A model generated the notes under the pieces. It was not told the origin of the DNA, made no database searches, and saw only the letters and a list, made by a program, of their open reading frames with translations. A program made the translations under genes and the position numbers. DNA of 21,558 nt from CALELM01 sp045617105 (GTDB taxonomy: Bacteria; Bacillota; Negativicutes; Selenomonadales; Selenomonadaceae): positions 1 to 21,558 of the forward strand of contig JAZLHW010000011.1 in assembly GCA_045617105.1 (NCBI GenBank). Direction: 5' to 3'. Every line of letters begins with the position of its first letter. The stretch's first letter is position 1. Of the stretch, positions 7,440 to 15,121 are shown piece after piece.

Positions 7440-8330
7440 ATGCCAAAGGTGTTAGTGGTTGGGAGCGGCCCTGCTGGTATTTCGGCTGCCATTTATGCAC
7501 GGCGCGGTGGAATGGAAGTAACTGTTTTGAGCAAAGGTTCCAGTGCATTAGGAAAAGCGGAAAAGATCGAGAACTACTACGGATTTCCTGAACCAATAGC
7601 CGGCGTGGAGCTGGAACGTCGGGGAATAGAAGGGGCTGTTCGGCTAGGGATCGAAGTGCTGGAGACTGAGGTCATGGAGCTTGGTTTCACGGATGACCTG
7701 CAGAGCTTTCAAGCAAAGACCAAAGAACATGTATATACAGCGGATGCATTGGTGCTGGCAACGGGAGCGGCACGGAAATCTGTCAAGGTTGCTGGTATTG
7801 CGGAGCTGGAAGGGCATGGCGTGAGTTTTTGCGCTGTTTGTGATGCGTTTTTTTACAGAGGAAAGACGGTTGCCGTTATCGGGGCAGGAGAATATGCGAG
7901 ACATGAGGCGGAGACACTTCTTCCGCATGTACGAAAATTGATCTTGTTCACGAATGGGGAAACTGCGGCAGAAATGCCGGAAGGCATTGAGATCTGTCAC
8001 GAAAAAGTGAAGGCAGTTCTTGGTGAGTCTGAGGTTCGTGCCATTCAGCTGGAGTCTGGCGAGGAAATTGCTGTGAATGGGGTGTTTTTGGCAGTCGGAA
8101 CGGCAGGAACCACGGAGCTTTCCCGCGAGCTGGGAATCGCTTTGGAAGGGATGCACGTCAAGATAGAAAGCGATGGCAGAACCAACATACCCGGAGTTTT
8201 TGCGGCAGGTGACTGCACAGGCGGACTTATGCAGATTGCCAAAGCGGTACATGAGGGGGCAGTGGCTGGATTGTCTGTCCTTCAATACCTGCGGGGAAAG
8301 AATGTCAACCATTTACCGCATAAAAGGTGA
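7440..8330 (+). CDS. Thioredoxin-reductase-like FAD/disulfide oxidoreductase
   Basis: A protein of 296 residues, close to the usual size of low-molecular-weight thioredoxin reductases. The FAD-binding GSGPAG motif is at the N-terminus, the redox pair is C131-A-V-C134 followed by Asp, and the second FAD motif is GVFAAGDCTGG near the C-terminus. The pyridine-nucleotide domain has GAGEYARHEA where GGGxSAxEEA is usual. The NADPH-phosphate-binding HRRxxxR motif is missing, and the equivalent place reads LILFTNGE. The physiological donor may therefore be NADH, ferredoxin or something else. This is inferred from motif absence, not shown. The gene lies 50 bases after the porin gene, with GGAG 4 bases before ATG and no terminator between, so it may be the last gene of the envelope operon. 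No thioredoxin gene is visible nearby. Confidence 0.75.
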   Translation: MPKVLVVGSGPAGISAAIYARRGGMEVTVLSKGSSALGKAEKIENYYGFPEPIAGVELERRGIEGAVRLGIEVLETEVMELGFTDDLQSFQAKTKEHVYTADALVLATGAARKSVKVAGIAELEGHGVSFCAVCDAFFYRGKTVAVIGAGEYARHEAETLLPHVRKLILFTNGETAAEMPEGIEICHEKVKAVLGESEVRAIQLESGEEIAVNGVFLAVGTAGTTELSRELGIALEGMHVKIESDGRTNIPGVFAAGDCTGGLMQIAKAVHEGAVAGLSVLQYLRGKNVNHLPHKR

Positions 8331-8421
8331 CATTAGCCACTGTCAAGCAGGCAAGGCAACTATCTAAGGATAAGTCTATCAAAAAAATAATTCCAAGGCT
8401 TAAATGCCTCGGGAAAACAAT

Positions 8422-8472
8422 GAGGCTGTGCATAAGTGATTTCTCACGATGCACAGCCTCTTCTTTGCGTTT
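8422..8472. terminator. Bidirectional intrinsic terminator between convergent operons
   Basis: A perfect 12-bp inverted repeat (GAGGCTGTGCAT at 8422-8433, ATGCACAGCCTC at 8449-8460) has an inner GTGA/TCAC pair and a 4-base loop. On + it is followed by TTCTTTGCGTTTT. On the minus strand the other side reads ATTGTTTTCCC. It can stop transcripts from both the flavoprotein gene and the AI-2E-family gene. Confidence 0.85.
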
Positions 8473-9482
8473 TACGCATCTGTTTTTTGCGTTTTATCTT
8501 GAATGATATCCTCGATGAGCAGCTTACAGACGACAATGACGGGAACCGCAAGGAACATTCCTGCGGCACCCAGTATTTCGCCTCCTAAAACAACACCAAG
8601 TATGATAGCGATCGGGTGGAGATTGAGAGATTTCCCAATGAGGGTAGGATAGACAATGTTGTGATTGATCTGTGTAAGGATCAAGTAGAAGCCTGCGGTT
8701 TGGACAGCAAGCGGAACCGACTGGGTAGTAGTCATCAGAACAGCGAAAGCAGAAGCGAGAGTAGGTCCCAGTACGGGAATAAACTCTGCGATTCCGGAAA
8801 TTACGGCAAAGACGGAAGCGTAGGGCATGCCGCGCAAGGAAAAATAGGTAAAGACGACAATGCCGGAAAGACAGCAAATGCAAAGCTGACTGCAAACATA
8901 GACACGCAGTGCGGAAAGAATCTTGTTGAAAAGCTGTACGACCCGCCAATGGTTTTCTTTTGGAAAGAGATTTGCGGTAAATTCCTTGATTTGATCGCCA
9001 TCCTTCAGCAGGTAGAAGGTAACGAAAATGATAATAACAAAATCAATAAACTTGTTGAAAAGAGAAAGAAGAATCCCAAGGGAGGACTTGAGTGCGTCCA
9101 TGCTTGCTGACATGATCTCCCCCCAAAGATCATTCAGCTCGTTGGTAAGAATGGCAGAATCCTGCATGAATTCCATGTTCTGGATTTCCTTTGTCATTTC
9201 CGGAAGGTCTGCAAGGAATTTCATTGCGTTAGGGAGAAATGTGCTGGAAATAATGACAAGACCGCCAAGACTCAGGGAAAGGCAGGCGACCAACACGATC
9301 CCTGATGCCAACCCACGAGAAATGTGCATGGAAAGCTTGTCAACCAAGGGCTGCAAAAATAACTGAAGCAAAAGAGAGATAAAGGCAATGAAGGCAAGGG
9401 ATGGCAGCACCCAAAAGGCAGAAACGATGAAAAGAAAGAATATAGTAAGTAATATCGAAGTTTTATAGGGCTTTAACTGCAT
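8472..9482 (-). CDS. AI-2E/PerM family (UPF0118) membrane protein
   Basis: A protein of 336 residues with several hydrophobic helices: two at the N-terminus, one after the early LASGIVLVACLSLSLGG, a long periplasmic/cytosolic segment at about 90-135, and a dense C-terminal half containing GIAEFIPVLGPTLA and AAGMFLAVPVIV. These two motifs are typical of the family, whose members include TqsA and Na+/H+-antiport-like proteins. The substrate cannot be read from the sequence. The start is ATG with AGGTGA 4 bases upstream. It is 13 bases downstream of the M48 gene, so it is probably the last gene of a three-gene operon that ends at the 8422-8460 hairpin. The AI-2 label is a family name only. No LuxS/Lsr gene is present here. 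Confidence 0.85.
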   Translation of the reverse strand: MQLKPYKTSILLTIFFLFIVSAFWVLPSLAFIAFISLLLQLFLQPLVDKLSMHISRGLASGIVLVACLSLSLGGLVIISSTFLPNAMKFLADLPEMTKEIQNMEFMQDSAILTNELNDLWGEIMSASMDALKSSLGILLSLFNKFIDFVIIIFVTFYLLKDGDQIKEFTANLFPKENHWRVVQLFNKILSALRVYVCSQLCICCLSGIVVFTYFSLRGMPYASVFAVISGIAEFIPVLGPTLASAFAVLMTTTQSVPLAVQTAGFYLILTQINHNIVYPTLIGKSLNLHPIAIILGVVLGGEILGAAGMFLAVPVIVVCKLLIEDIIQDKTQKTDA

Positions 9483-9495
9483 AATGTCACCTGTA

Positions 9496-10578
9496 TTACT
9501 TTATGCTTTGCAGGCGTTCTGCCAAAGTTTCTGCTGGCTCGTCCTCGCTGGTCGCCGTGATGATGTCCTGCGGTCCCATCATAACAGTTGCGTCGTTCAC
9601 GGTAATATTTTCCTTGTCGTAACCATGATGGTAGGCGGATGCAAGGTTTCCTGCGACAAAGTAGGAGCGTTCTGCGCCGCTCATAGAAGCAGCTGGTGCC
9701 GGCATGGTAAACTCGTTTCCATTGACGAAAACAGTCCCATCCTTTACCTGCACATGCTTGTTGCTGTATTCATAAAGCTTTTTGGCATAGTCGTCTCTTC
9801 TTGATTGGTTGGATGGATGATCAGAACCGCCAGCAAGGAGAAATGCTGCAAAGGTTTCTGCATTGTTTCCGTCCTGCTCGAGGACACGCTGCCAAACGGC
9901 TGCACATGCACCGGGATTGTAGTTGGTATGCGTGAGGTATTCAAAGGCAAGGGAATCCGCTTCTCTTTCCTGCGGTTTTGAAATTCCCTGCTTGTCAAGT
10001 GCATTGGCAAGAATGACGGAAGCAAGATTATTTCCCGCAGCACTTGCAAGCACGGCAGGCCCAATAGAGTTGCGCAGGCCTTTTGCTACATGGTTTTTTT
10101 GCCCATGTCCCATTTCATGTCCCAGAATGACAGCAAGCTCGTCCTCATTTGCCATCTTGTCAAAAGCACCTGTGTTTACGCTCATGACATGCCCCATCGA
10201 GCAGAAGGCGTTGAAGCTTTGTTGGTTATTGATGAAATAGAGGTAGGGCTTATCGTAAATGGAAGGGTCAATGGCTGCAATACCTTCCGTCAGATTTGCC
10301 ATCATTGTGTCCAGACGTGCATTTAGCTCGGGATCTCCATTGATGCCAAGCTTGCTTTGATAATTTTGCAGAAGCTCCTGCCGTCCTTCTTCTGTTTTGT
10401 CGTAATGGCTAATGATCTGCTCTACTTGGCTGGACATGGCAATTCCGCCGATCACTGCACCGAGAATGCTTGCATCTGCCTTTGGGGCAGGAAGGGCAGC
10501 ATAGCTCATGCTAAAGGCAAAGGTGCCGACAGAAAGAATGGTTGCAATCTTCTTTTGAAGTTTTGTCATGTTTGTCAT
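9496..10578 (-). CDS. Secreted M48-family zinc metalloprotease
   Basis: A protein of 360 residues. An N-terminal signal peptide (basic KLQKK, hydrophobic core to about residue 30) likely ends around KADA. There is no lipobox, unlike BepA/LoiP-type lipoproteins. The zinc motif is H154-E-M-G-H158 with the catalytic E155, and the downstream third-ligand motif is EREAD (E204, D208), as in M48 peptidases. The C-terminal region from about 270 on has no motif I recognise. Family members in diderm bacteria degrade misfolded outer-membrane proteins, so an envelope quality-control role is plausible. The start is supported by GGGAG 9 bases upstream. It follows the zinc-ribbon gene by 27 bases and precedes the AI-2E-family gene by 13, so the three are likely cotranscribed. 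Confidence 0.85.
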   Translation of the reverse strand: MTNMTKLQKKIATILSVGTFAFSMSYAALPAPKADASILGAVIGGIAMSSQVEQIISHYDKTEEGRQELLQNYQSKLGINGDPELNARLDTMMANLTEGIAAIDPSIYDKPYLYFINNQQSFNAFCSMGHVMSVNTGAFDKMANEDELAVILGHEMGHGQKNHVAKGLRNSIGPAVLASAAGNNLASVILANALDKQGISKPQEREADSLAFEYLTHTNYNPGACAAVWQRVLEQDGNNAETFAAFLLAGGSDHPSNQSRRDDYAKKLYEYSNKHVQVKDGTVFVNGNEFTMPAPAASMSGAERSYFVAGNLASAYHHGYDKENITVNDATVMMGPQDIITATSEDEPAETLAERLQSIK

Positions 10579-10605
10579 AGAATGATACTCCCTTCGAGAA
10601 AAAAG

Positions 10606-10896
10606 TTATTTTGCTTTGCTGCCCCAAAAATAAACAAGGGCAGTCAGTACAAGACCAATACAGCCATAGATGGCCCCGCGTTCCGTGAATGCGTAGATGG
10701 TTGCTATGGAACAGAGGATAACGGCAAAGAGCGTTTGCTTTGTCTGTTCCTTGCGGTGGGCAAAGGTGTCATAGTCCACACCGGTTTCCTTTTGGAAGCA
10801 GGCACGGCAAAGAATCTCCTGCTCTTTTTCCTTGCCGGTATGCACCAAGGCATCCTTTTCTTCGATATTTGCTCCGCATTTATCACATGTTACCAT
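10606..10896 (-). CDS. Small zinc-ribbon membrane protein
   Basis: A protein of 96 residues. The N-terminus has two CxxC pairs (C4/C7 and C30/C33) forming a probable treble-clef or zinc-ribbon module, followed by two hydrophobic helices (about 54-70 and 76-92) and a basic tail. This looks like a cytosolic metal-binding head on a membrane hairpin. I do not recognise a named family. The start is ATG with AGGAGT 11 bases upstream, preceded by a candidate promoter. It is the first gene of the operon with the M48 protease and the AI-2E-family protein. Both CxxC pairs and the good ribosome site argue for a real gene despite the short length. A role in regulating or scaffolding the protease is only a guess. 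Confidence 0.75.
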   Translation of the reverse strand: MVTCDKCGANIEEKDALVHTGKEKEQEILCRACFQKETGVDYDTFAHRKEQTKQTLFAVILCSIATIYAFTERGAIYGCIGLVLTALVYFWGSKAK

Positions 10897-10932
10897 AATT
10901 AAAATTCACTCCTGTTTTTCAAGATACTTCCT

Positions 10933-10961
10933 ATTTTATCCTAAAATGGAATTCTATGCCA
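10933..10961 (-). promoter_or_regulatory. Candidate sigma-A promoter of the zinc-ribbon/M48/AI-2E operon
   Basis: On the minus strand, TGGCAT and TAAAAT are separated by 17 bases, about 37 bases upstream of the ATG. The -10 is good but the -35 is weak, so confidence is modest. Confidence 0.4.
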
Positions 10962-11010
10962 GTCCTAGTTACCGCTGCTGAGCTGGAGTAATGAAAAAGC
11001 ATAATACAAC

Positions 11011-11039
11011 TTGAAAAAAATATGAAATTTCAGTAAAAT
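11011..11039 (+). promoter_or_regulatory. Sigma-A-type promoter of rmlB
   Basis: TTGAAA (11011-11016), a 17-base spacer, then TAAAAT (11034-11039). This predicts a start near 11046 and a leader of about 80 bases. The leader is AT-rich, and no riboswitch is recognised in it. Confidence 0.7.
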
Positions 11040-11126
11040 GAGAAAAGATGGAGAGAGGAAAACATTTTTGTTTTTGCAAGGTGTTTTTGTTGAACTGAAA
11101 AATTTAAAGAAGCAGGAGGCTTTAAA

Positions 11127-12173
11127 ATGAAAATCGTAGTAACTGGTGGTGCTGGTTTTATTGGCAGTAATTTTGTTTATTTTTTGTTGAAAAATCATCC
11201 TGAGGATGAGGTGCTTTGCTATGACGCATTGACTTATGCAGGGAATATGGAAACTCTGAAGGAAGCTTTGGAAAACAAGCGGTTCAAGTTTGTCCGCGGA
11301 GATATTGCAGACCGCAAGGAAGTTTACCGTATGTTTGAGACAGCGAAGCCTGATGTTGTGGTGAATTTTGCGGCAGAGAGCCATGTGGATCGTTCAATCG
11401 AGAACCCAGAGATCTTCTTGCGGACTAATGTGCTTGGTACGCAGGTTCTTTTGGATGCTTGCCGCAAGTACAGCATCGATCGCTATCATCAAGTGTCTAC
11501 GGACGAGGTTTATGGAGATCTTCCATTGGATCGGCCGGATCTGTTCTTTACAGAAACAACGAATCTTCATACCTCCAGCCCTTATTCGGCTTCCAAGGCT
11601 TCTGCAGACCTTCTGGTGCAGGCGTACCATCGTACCTTTAAGGTGCCAGTAACGATCTCCCGTTGTTCCAACAATTACGGGCCCTATCATTTTCCGGAGA
11701 AATTGATTCCGCTGATGATCATCAATGCACTTCATGGGAAAAAGCTCCCTGTGTACGGCAAGGGGGAGAACGTCCGTGATTGGCTCTATGTAGAGGATCA
11801 TTGTGCAGCGATCGATTTGATTATTCGCAAGGGAGAAGTAGGTGAGGTCTACAACATTGGCGGACACAATGAGCGCCGTAATATTGATGTAGTCAAGACG
11901 ATCCTTTCCGAGCTTGGAAAGTCAGAGGAATTGATCGAATATGTGGCAGATCGCAAGGGGCATGACCGCCGTTATGCAATCGATCCCACCAAGATTCATG
12001 ATGCACTTGGTTGGGAACCTGCCACGAAATTTGATGATGGCATCAAGGCGACCGTGCAGTGGTATTTGGAACACAAGGATTGGTGGCAAAATATCGTGAG
12101 CGGTGAATATCAGGAATATTATGAGAAAATGTATGCAAAGCGTGCTGTTTTGATGGAATATGCAAAGATTTAG
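11127..12173 (+). CDS. rmlB: dTDP-glucose 4,6-dehydratase
   Basis: A protein of 348 residues, the usual size for RmlB/RfbB. It is an extended short-chain dehydrogenase: NAD-binding GGAGFIG at residues 7-13, catalytic TDE (T125, D126, E127), and Y153-S-A-S-K157. Other family signatures are AAESHVDRSIENP and a C-terminal GHDRRYAIDP. The enzyme converts dTDP-D-glucose to dTDP-4-keto-6-deoxyglucose, the branch point to dTDP-rhamnose and related sugars for surface polysaccharides, in the cytosol. AGGAGG lies 7 bases before ATG. The gene stands alone here, with no rmlA, rmlC or rmlD in the window, so the partners must lie elsewhere. It has its own promoter and appears to end before an AT-rich dyad. 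Confidence 0.95.
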   Translation: MKIVVTGGAGFIGSNFVYFLLKNHPEDEVLCYDALTYAGNMETLKEALENKRFKFVRGDIADRKEVYRMFETAKPDVVVNFAAESHVDRSIENPEIFLRTNVLGTQVLLDACRKYSIDRYHQVSTDEVYGDLPLDRPDLFFTETTNLHTSSPYSASKASADLLVQAYHRTFKVPVTISRCSNNYGPYHFPEKLIPLMIINALHGKKLPVYGKGENVRDWLYVEDHCAAIDLIIRKGEVGEVYNIGGHNERRNIDVVKTILSELGKSEELIEYVADRKGHDRRYAIDPTKIHDALGWEPATKFDDGIKATVQWYLEHKDWWQNIVSGEYQEYYEKMYAKRAVLMEYAKI

Positions 12174-12254
12174 CAAGTTTTAATGAAGATATGAGAAAAA
12201 GATGAACAAACATTAGCTTCATGATAAGTTCACTCAAAAACGGAGAAAATGTTG

Positions 12255-12281
12255 TTAAAATGTTTTTTTATAACATTTTAA
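12255..12281. repeat. AT-rich perfect dyad downstream of rmlB
   Basis: TTAAAATGTT and AACATTTTAA form a perfect 10-bp inverted repeat around a 7-base loop. There is only one G-C pair per arm and no strong U run after it, so it is a poor terminator. It could be an operator for a dimeric repressor controlling the next gene, or a weak 3' end for rmlB. Confidence 0.5.
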
Positions 12282-12345
12282 TTGAACACTTAAGTTTTTG
12301 CGAGGTGTGACGATATACCTTATATGAGACACTCGATCTATAAAG

Positions 12346-12351
12346 TAGGAG
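12346..12351 (+). promoter_or_regulatory. Shine-Dalgarno that selects the ATG at 12361
   Basis: TAGGAG directly abuts an in-frame ATG at 12352, leaving no spacer, but is 9 bases from the ATG at 12361. The second ATG is therefore the likely start. Confidence 0.65.
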
Positions 12352-12360
12352 ATGGAAGCT

Positions 12361-12798
12361 ATGGGGAGCAAAGCTGTATTTGATGATGAGTATTGGACGG
12401 AAGAAGCACTGCTGTCCAATCCGACTACCCAGAAGGGGTGGACGGAAAAGGTATCAAAATATTCGTTTTTTTCTCATATGGATTATATCCTCAGCTGGAC
12501 GATTCCGGAGAATATCAGGGAAAAGCTTACGGATTTGGCACGGTCTGGAACTGTGATGGATACGATGTTTTCTCCGTGGGAAGCAGAAGAGATAGTATCT
12601 GCGGCACTGAATGAGGAATGGATCTGCTCTTTCTTGACAGGAAGGCAACCGCATTCCGAGCGTGTGGCTGATGCCATTGCTTACCTGCATTGCAATCAGG
12701 TGCATTTTTCAGAAGCCGTTACGATTCCGAATATCGTAACGAACTTGGACAAGAAGGCGGCAGGCTATCTATATGGAGCGGAACGGTCTGTGGGCTGA
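12361..12798 (+). CDS. Hypothetical protein, 145 residues
   Basis: I do not recognise this protein. It has 145 residues from ATG 12361, with no signal peptide or membrane helix, so it is probably cytosolic. It is acidic at the N-terminus (DDEYWTEEALL) and has aromatic-rich segments (SFFSHMDYILSW). Several amphipathic helices are likely, including one around WEAEEIVSAALNEEWI. It has single cysteines rather than metal-binding clusters. It stands between rmlB and the thrS leader on the same strand, with a good ribosome site and low-GC flanks. A possible -35/-10 pair (TTGCGA, 17 bases, TATATG) upstream is weak. It could be a lineage-specific protein. Function and partners cannot be inferred. Confidence 0.65.
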   Translation: MGSKAVFDDEYWTEEALLSNPTTQKGWTEKVSKYSFFSHMDYILSWTIPENIREKLTDLARSGTVMDTMFSPWEAEEIVSAALNEEWICSFLTGRQPHSERVADAIAYLHCNQVHFSEAVTIPNIVTNLDKKAAGYLYGAERSVG

Positions 12799-12809
12799 TC
12801 GGTCATGCT

Positions 12810-12829
12810 GTCTAAGGAGACGTTTTTTT
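12810..12829 (+). terminator. Weak hairpin and T run after the hypothetical gene
   Basis: GTCT-AAGG-AGAC, a G, then seven T residues, 12 bases after the stop. The stem is only 4 bp, so termination may be partial. Confidence 0.35.
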
Positions 12830-12893
12830 GGAAAAGTATTTTCTGTACTAACAAATTGTGGCCTGCAATGGCGGTCTGTGCTGTGAAATTTTC

Positions 12894-12922
12894 TTGACAG
12901 TGTTTTCTGTCTATGGTTAAAT
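12894..12922 (+). promoter_or_regulatory. Sigma-A promoter of the thrS T-box leader
   Basis: A consensus TTGACA (12894-12899), a 17-base spacer and TTAAAT (12917-12922). The predicted start near 12929 places the whole T-box leader in the transcript. Confidence 0.75.
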
Positions 12923-12928
12923 AAAGCA

Positions 12929-13161
12929 TGTGAGCGCTATGAGGAAGACATGGTACTGTGTGCGGTTCCAAAGAGAGAGACGGAAGCTGGGATCGTCTTG
13001 AACAGGCAGCAGCTGCTACTACTTCTGAGCTGTATGGAGGAAATGCCATACCGGAGAACACTCCGTTACCAAGTCTTGAGTTCGCCTGTGTACAGGTGAT
13101 GATCAGGGTGGAACCACGATGCGATGCCTCGTCCCTATGCGGGACGAGGCTTTTATTTTTT
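12929..13161 (+). ncRNA. T-box riboswitch leader of thrS
   Basis: This roughly 230-base leader carries the conserved T-box AGGGTGGAACCACG (13105-13118). Its UGGA would pair with the 3' end of uncharged tRNA bearing a U discriminator. The Stem I region contains AGAGAG followed by hairpin AGACG/CGTCT (12978-12982, 12994-12998) with an apical loop. Further hairpins are GTATGG/CCATAC (13032-13051) and CGGAG/CTCCG (13052-13065). AGGG of the T-box can pair with CCCT (13133-13136) in the 5' arm of the terminator, giving the antiterminator alternative. Threonine codons ACT occur at 13018-13023 on the 3' side of Stem I and are candidate specifiers, but I could not fold it to prove this. Low charged tRNA-Thr should allow readthrough into thrS. 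Confidence 0.9.
13126..13161 (+). terminator. T-box-controlled intrinsic terminator before thrS
   Basis: A perfect 10-bp stem, GCCTCGTCCC and GGGACGAGGC, with a 5-base loop, followed by TTTTATTTTTT. It overlaps the antiterminator pairing region, as expected for a transcriptional T-box. Confidence 0.9.
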
Positions 13162-13175
13162 AAGGAGATGACAAG

Positions 13176-15095
13176 ATGGTAAAAATTACGTTGAAGGATG
13201 GTGCCGTCCGTGAAGCTGCGGAGGGTATGCTGATCTTGGACTTTGTGAAGGAAGTAAGCAACAGCTTGGCAAAAAAGGTGTTGGCAGCGAAGCTGGACGG
13301 AAAGACCGTAGACCTTACGACACCTATTACGAAGGATTGCAGCATAGATTTTCTGACCTTTGATGAGGCAGACGGGCGGTGGGCACTTCGCCATACAGGC
13401 TCGCATATTCTTGCACAGGCAGTCAAGCGTTTGTACAAGGATCAGAATGTCATGCTGGCGATCGGCCCTGCTATCGAGAATGGTTTTTATTATGATATCG
13501 ACATGGACAAGCAGCTGACAGATGCAGACCTTCGTGATATTGAGAAGGAAATGAAAAAGATCGTCAAGGAGAACCTCAAGCTGGAGCGCAGTGAGATGAG
13601 CCGAGCAGAGGCTCGAAAGCTTTTTGAGGAAAAGGGCGAGAAATACAAGGTGGAACTGATTGACGACTTGCCGGAGGATGCGCAGATCTCCTTGTATACG
13701 CAGGGAGAGTTTGTGGATCTTTGTGCAGGCCCGCATGTGCTTTCGACAGGCAAGGTCAAGGCGATCAAGCTGCAGAGTGTGAATGGTGCTTATTGGCGCG
13801 GCAGTGAGAAGAACAAGATGCTGCAGCGTATTTATGGTACGGCTTTTGAAAAGCAGGCAGATCTGGACGAGTACCTGCACATGCTGGAGGAAGCAGCAAA
13901 ACGTGACCACCGCAAGCTGGGCAAGGAACTGGATCTCTTTAGCCTGCATGAGGAAGGCCCTGGGTTCCCGTTCTTCCACCCAAACGGCATGGTGGTTCGC
14001 AATGAGCTGATCAACTATTGGCGTGATGTGCATCGCCGTTATGGCTATCAGGAGATCAAGACACCCATGATTATGAACCGCAAGCTGTGGGAACAGTCGG
14101 GGCATTGGGCGCATTACAAGGAAAATATGTATTTCACGCAGATCGATGAGGAGGATTATGCTGTTAAGCCGATGAACTGCCCAGGCGGTATGCTGGTTTA
14201 CAAGTCCCATCAGCACAGCTATCGTGAGCTTCCGCTTCGTCTTGGCGAACTGGGGCTTGTGCATCGTCATGAGCTTTCCGGTGCACTTCACGGTTTGTTC
14301 CGTGTTCGTAATTTTACGCAGGATGATGCCCATCTGTTCCTGACACCAAATCAGATCGAGGAAGAGATCCAGCATACGATCGACTTGTTTGATGAGGTAT
14401 ACAGCACGTTCCACCTAACCTATACGGCAGAGCTTTCTACCCGTCCTGAGGATTCCATGGGTTCGGATGAGATTTGGGAAAAGGCAACTGCAGCGCTTCA
14501 GAATGCATTGGAGCACCGTGGATTAAAGTATGTTGTCAATGAGGGAGATGGTGCTTTCTATGGCCCTAAGATAGACTTCCATCTCAGGGATTCCATTGGT
14601 CGTACTTGGCAGTGCGGAACGATTCAGCTCGATATGCTTATGCCGGAGAAATTTGACCTTACCTATGTTGGCGAGGATGGCGAGAAGCACCGCCCTGTGA
14701 TGCTGCATCGAGTGGTGTATGGCAGCATTGAGCGTTTCATCGGAATTTTGATCGAAAACTATGCGGGTGCTTTCCCAACATGGCTTGCACCGGTTCAGGT
14801 GAAGCTCCTCCCAATCACGGACAAGCACATGGATTATGCTTATGAATTAAAGAACAAGATGTTTGCCCTTGGGCTTCGTGCAGAAGTAGATGCCCGCAAT
14901 GAAAAGACGGGTTACAAGATTCGTGAGGCACAGGTCAAGAAGATACCGTATGCTCTGGTTATTGGTGACAAGGAAATGGAGGATAAGACGGTAAATGTCC
15001 GCAGGTATGGTGAAAAAGACAGCAATACTATGGACGTGGATGCCTTTATTGCCATGATCCAAGAGGAGATCCGCACAAAAGCTGACCGTAAATAA
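13176..15095 (+). CDS. thrS: Threonyl-tRNA synthetase
   Basis: A protein of 639 residues, full length for bacterial ThrRS. In order: an N-terminal TGS domain (about 1-61); the editing domain with H73xxxH77 (HTGSHILAQAVKRLY) and LCAGPHVLSTG; the class II catalytic core with zinc ligands C335 (MNCPGG), H386 (DDAHLF) and H511 (MLHRVVYGS), plus motif 2 FRVRNFTQDD; and a C-terminal anticodon-binding domain from about 535. It charges tRNA-Thr with threonine and edits mischarged serine in the cytosol. AAGGAG lies 8 bases before ATG. Expression is governed by the T-box leader directly upstream, and a terminator follows the gene, so thrS is probably a monocistronic unit. Confidence 0.97.
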   Translation: MVKITLKDGAVREAAEGMLILDFVKEVSNSLAKKVLAAKLDGKTVDLTTPITKDCSIDFLTFDEADGRWALRHTGSHILAQAVKRLYKDQNVMLAIGPAIENGFYYDIDMDKQLTDADLRDIEKEMKKIVKENLKLERSEMSRAEARKLFEEKGEKYKVELIDDLPEDAQISLYTQGEFVDLCAGPHVLSTGKVKAIKLQSVNGAYWRGSEKNKMLQRIYGTAFEKQADLDEYLHMLEEAAKRDHRKLGKELDLFSLHEEGPGFPFFHPNGMVVRNELINYWRDVHRRYGYQEIKTPMIMNRKLWEQSGHWAHYKENMYFTQIDEEDYAVKPMNCPGGMLVYKSHQHSYRELPLRLGELGLVHRHELSGALHGLFRVRNFTQDDAHLFLTPNQIEEEIQHTIDLFDEVYSTFHLTYTAELSTRPEDSMGSDEIWEKATAALQNALEHRGLKYVVNEGDGAFYGPKIDFHLRDSIGRTWQCGTIQLDMLMPEKFDLTYVGEDGEKHRPVMLHRVVYGSIERFIGILIENYAGAFPTWLAPVQVKLLPITDKHMDYAYELKNKMFALGLRAEVDARNEKTGYKIREAQVKKIPYALVIGDKEMEDKTVNVRRYGEKDSNTMDVDAFIAMIQEEIRTKADRK

Positions 15096-15121
15096 AATAA
15101 GATGACCAAGAAATAAGGGAG

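Noticed and set aside
8472..9482. Reading the AI-2E-family protein as evidence for AI-2 quorum sensing
   Set aside because: The family is functionally mixed, and no LuxS, LsrB or LsrK gene is present in the window.
12765..14414. A 549-codon open frame on the minus strand across the thrS leader and thrS
   Set aside because: It is antisense to the well-supported T-box and ThrRS, has no ribosome site and no recognisable motif, and its composition is that expected of a shadow frame.
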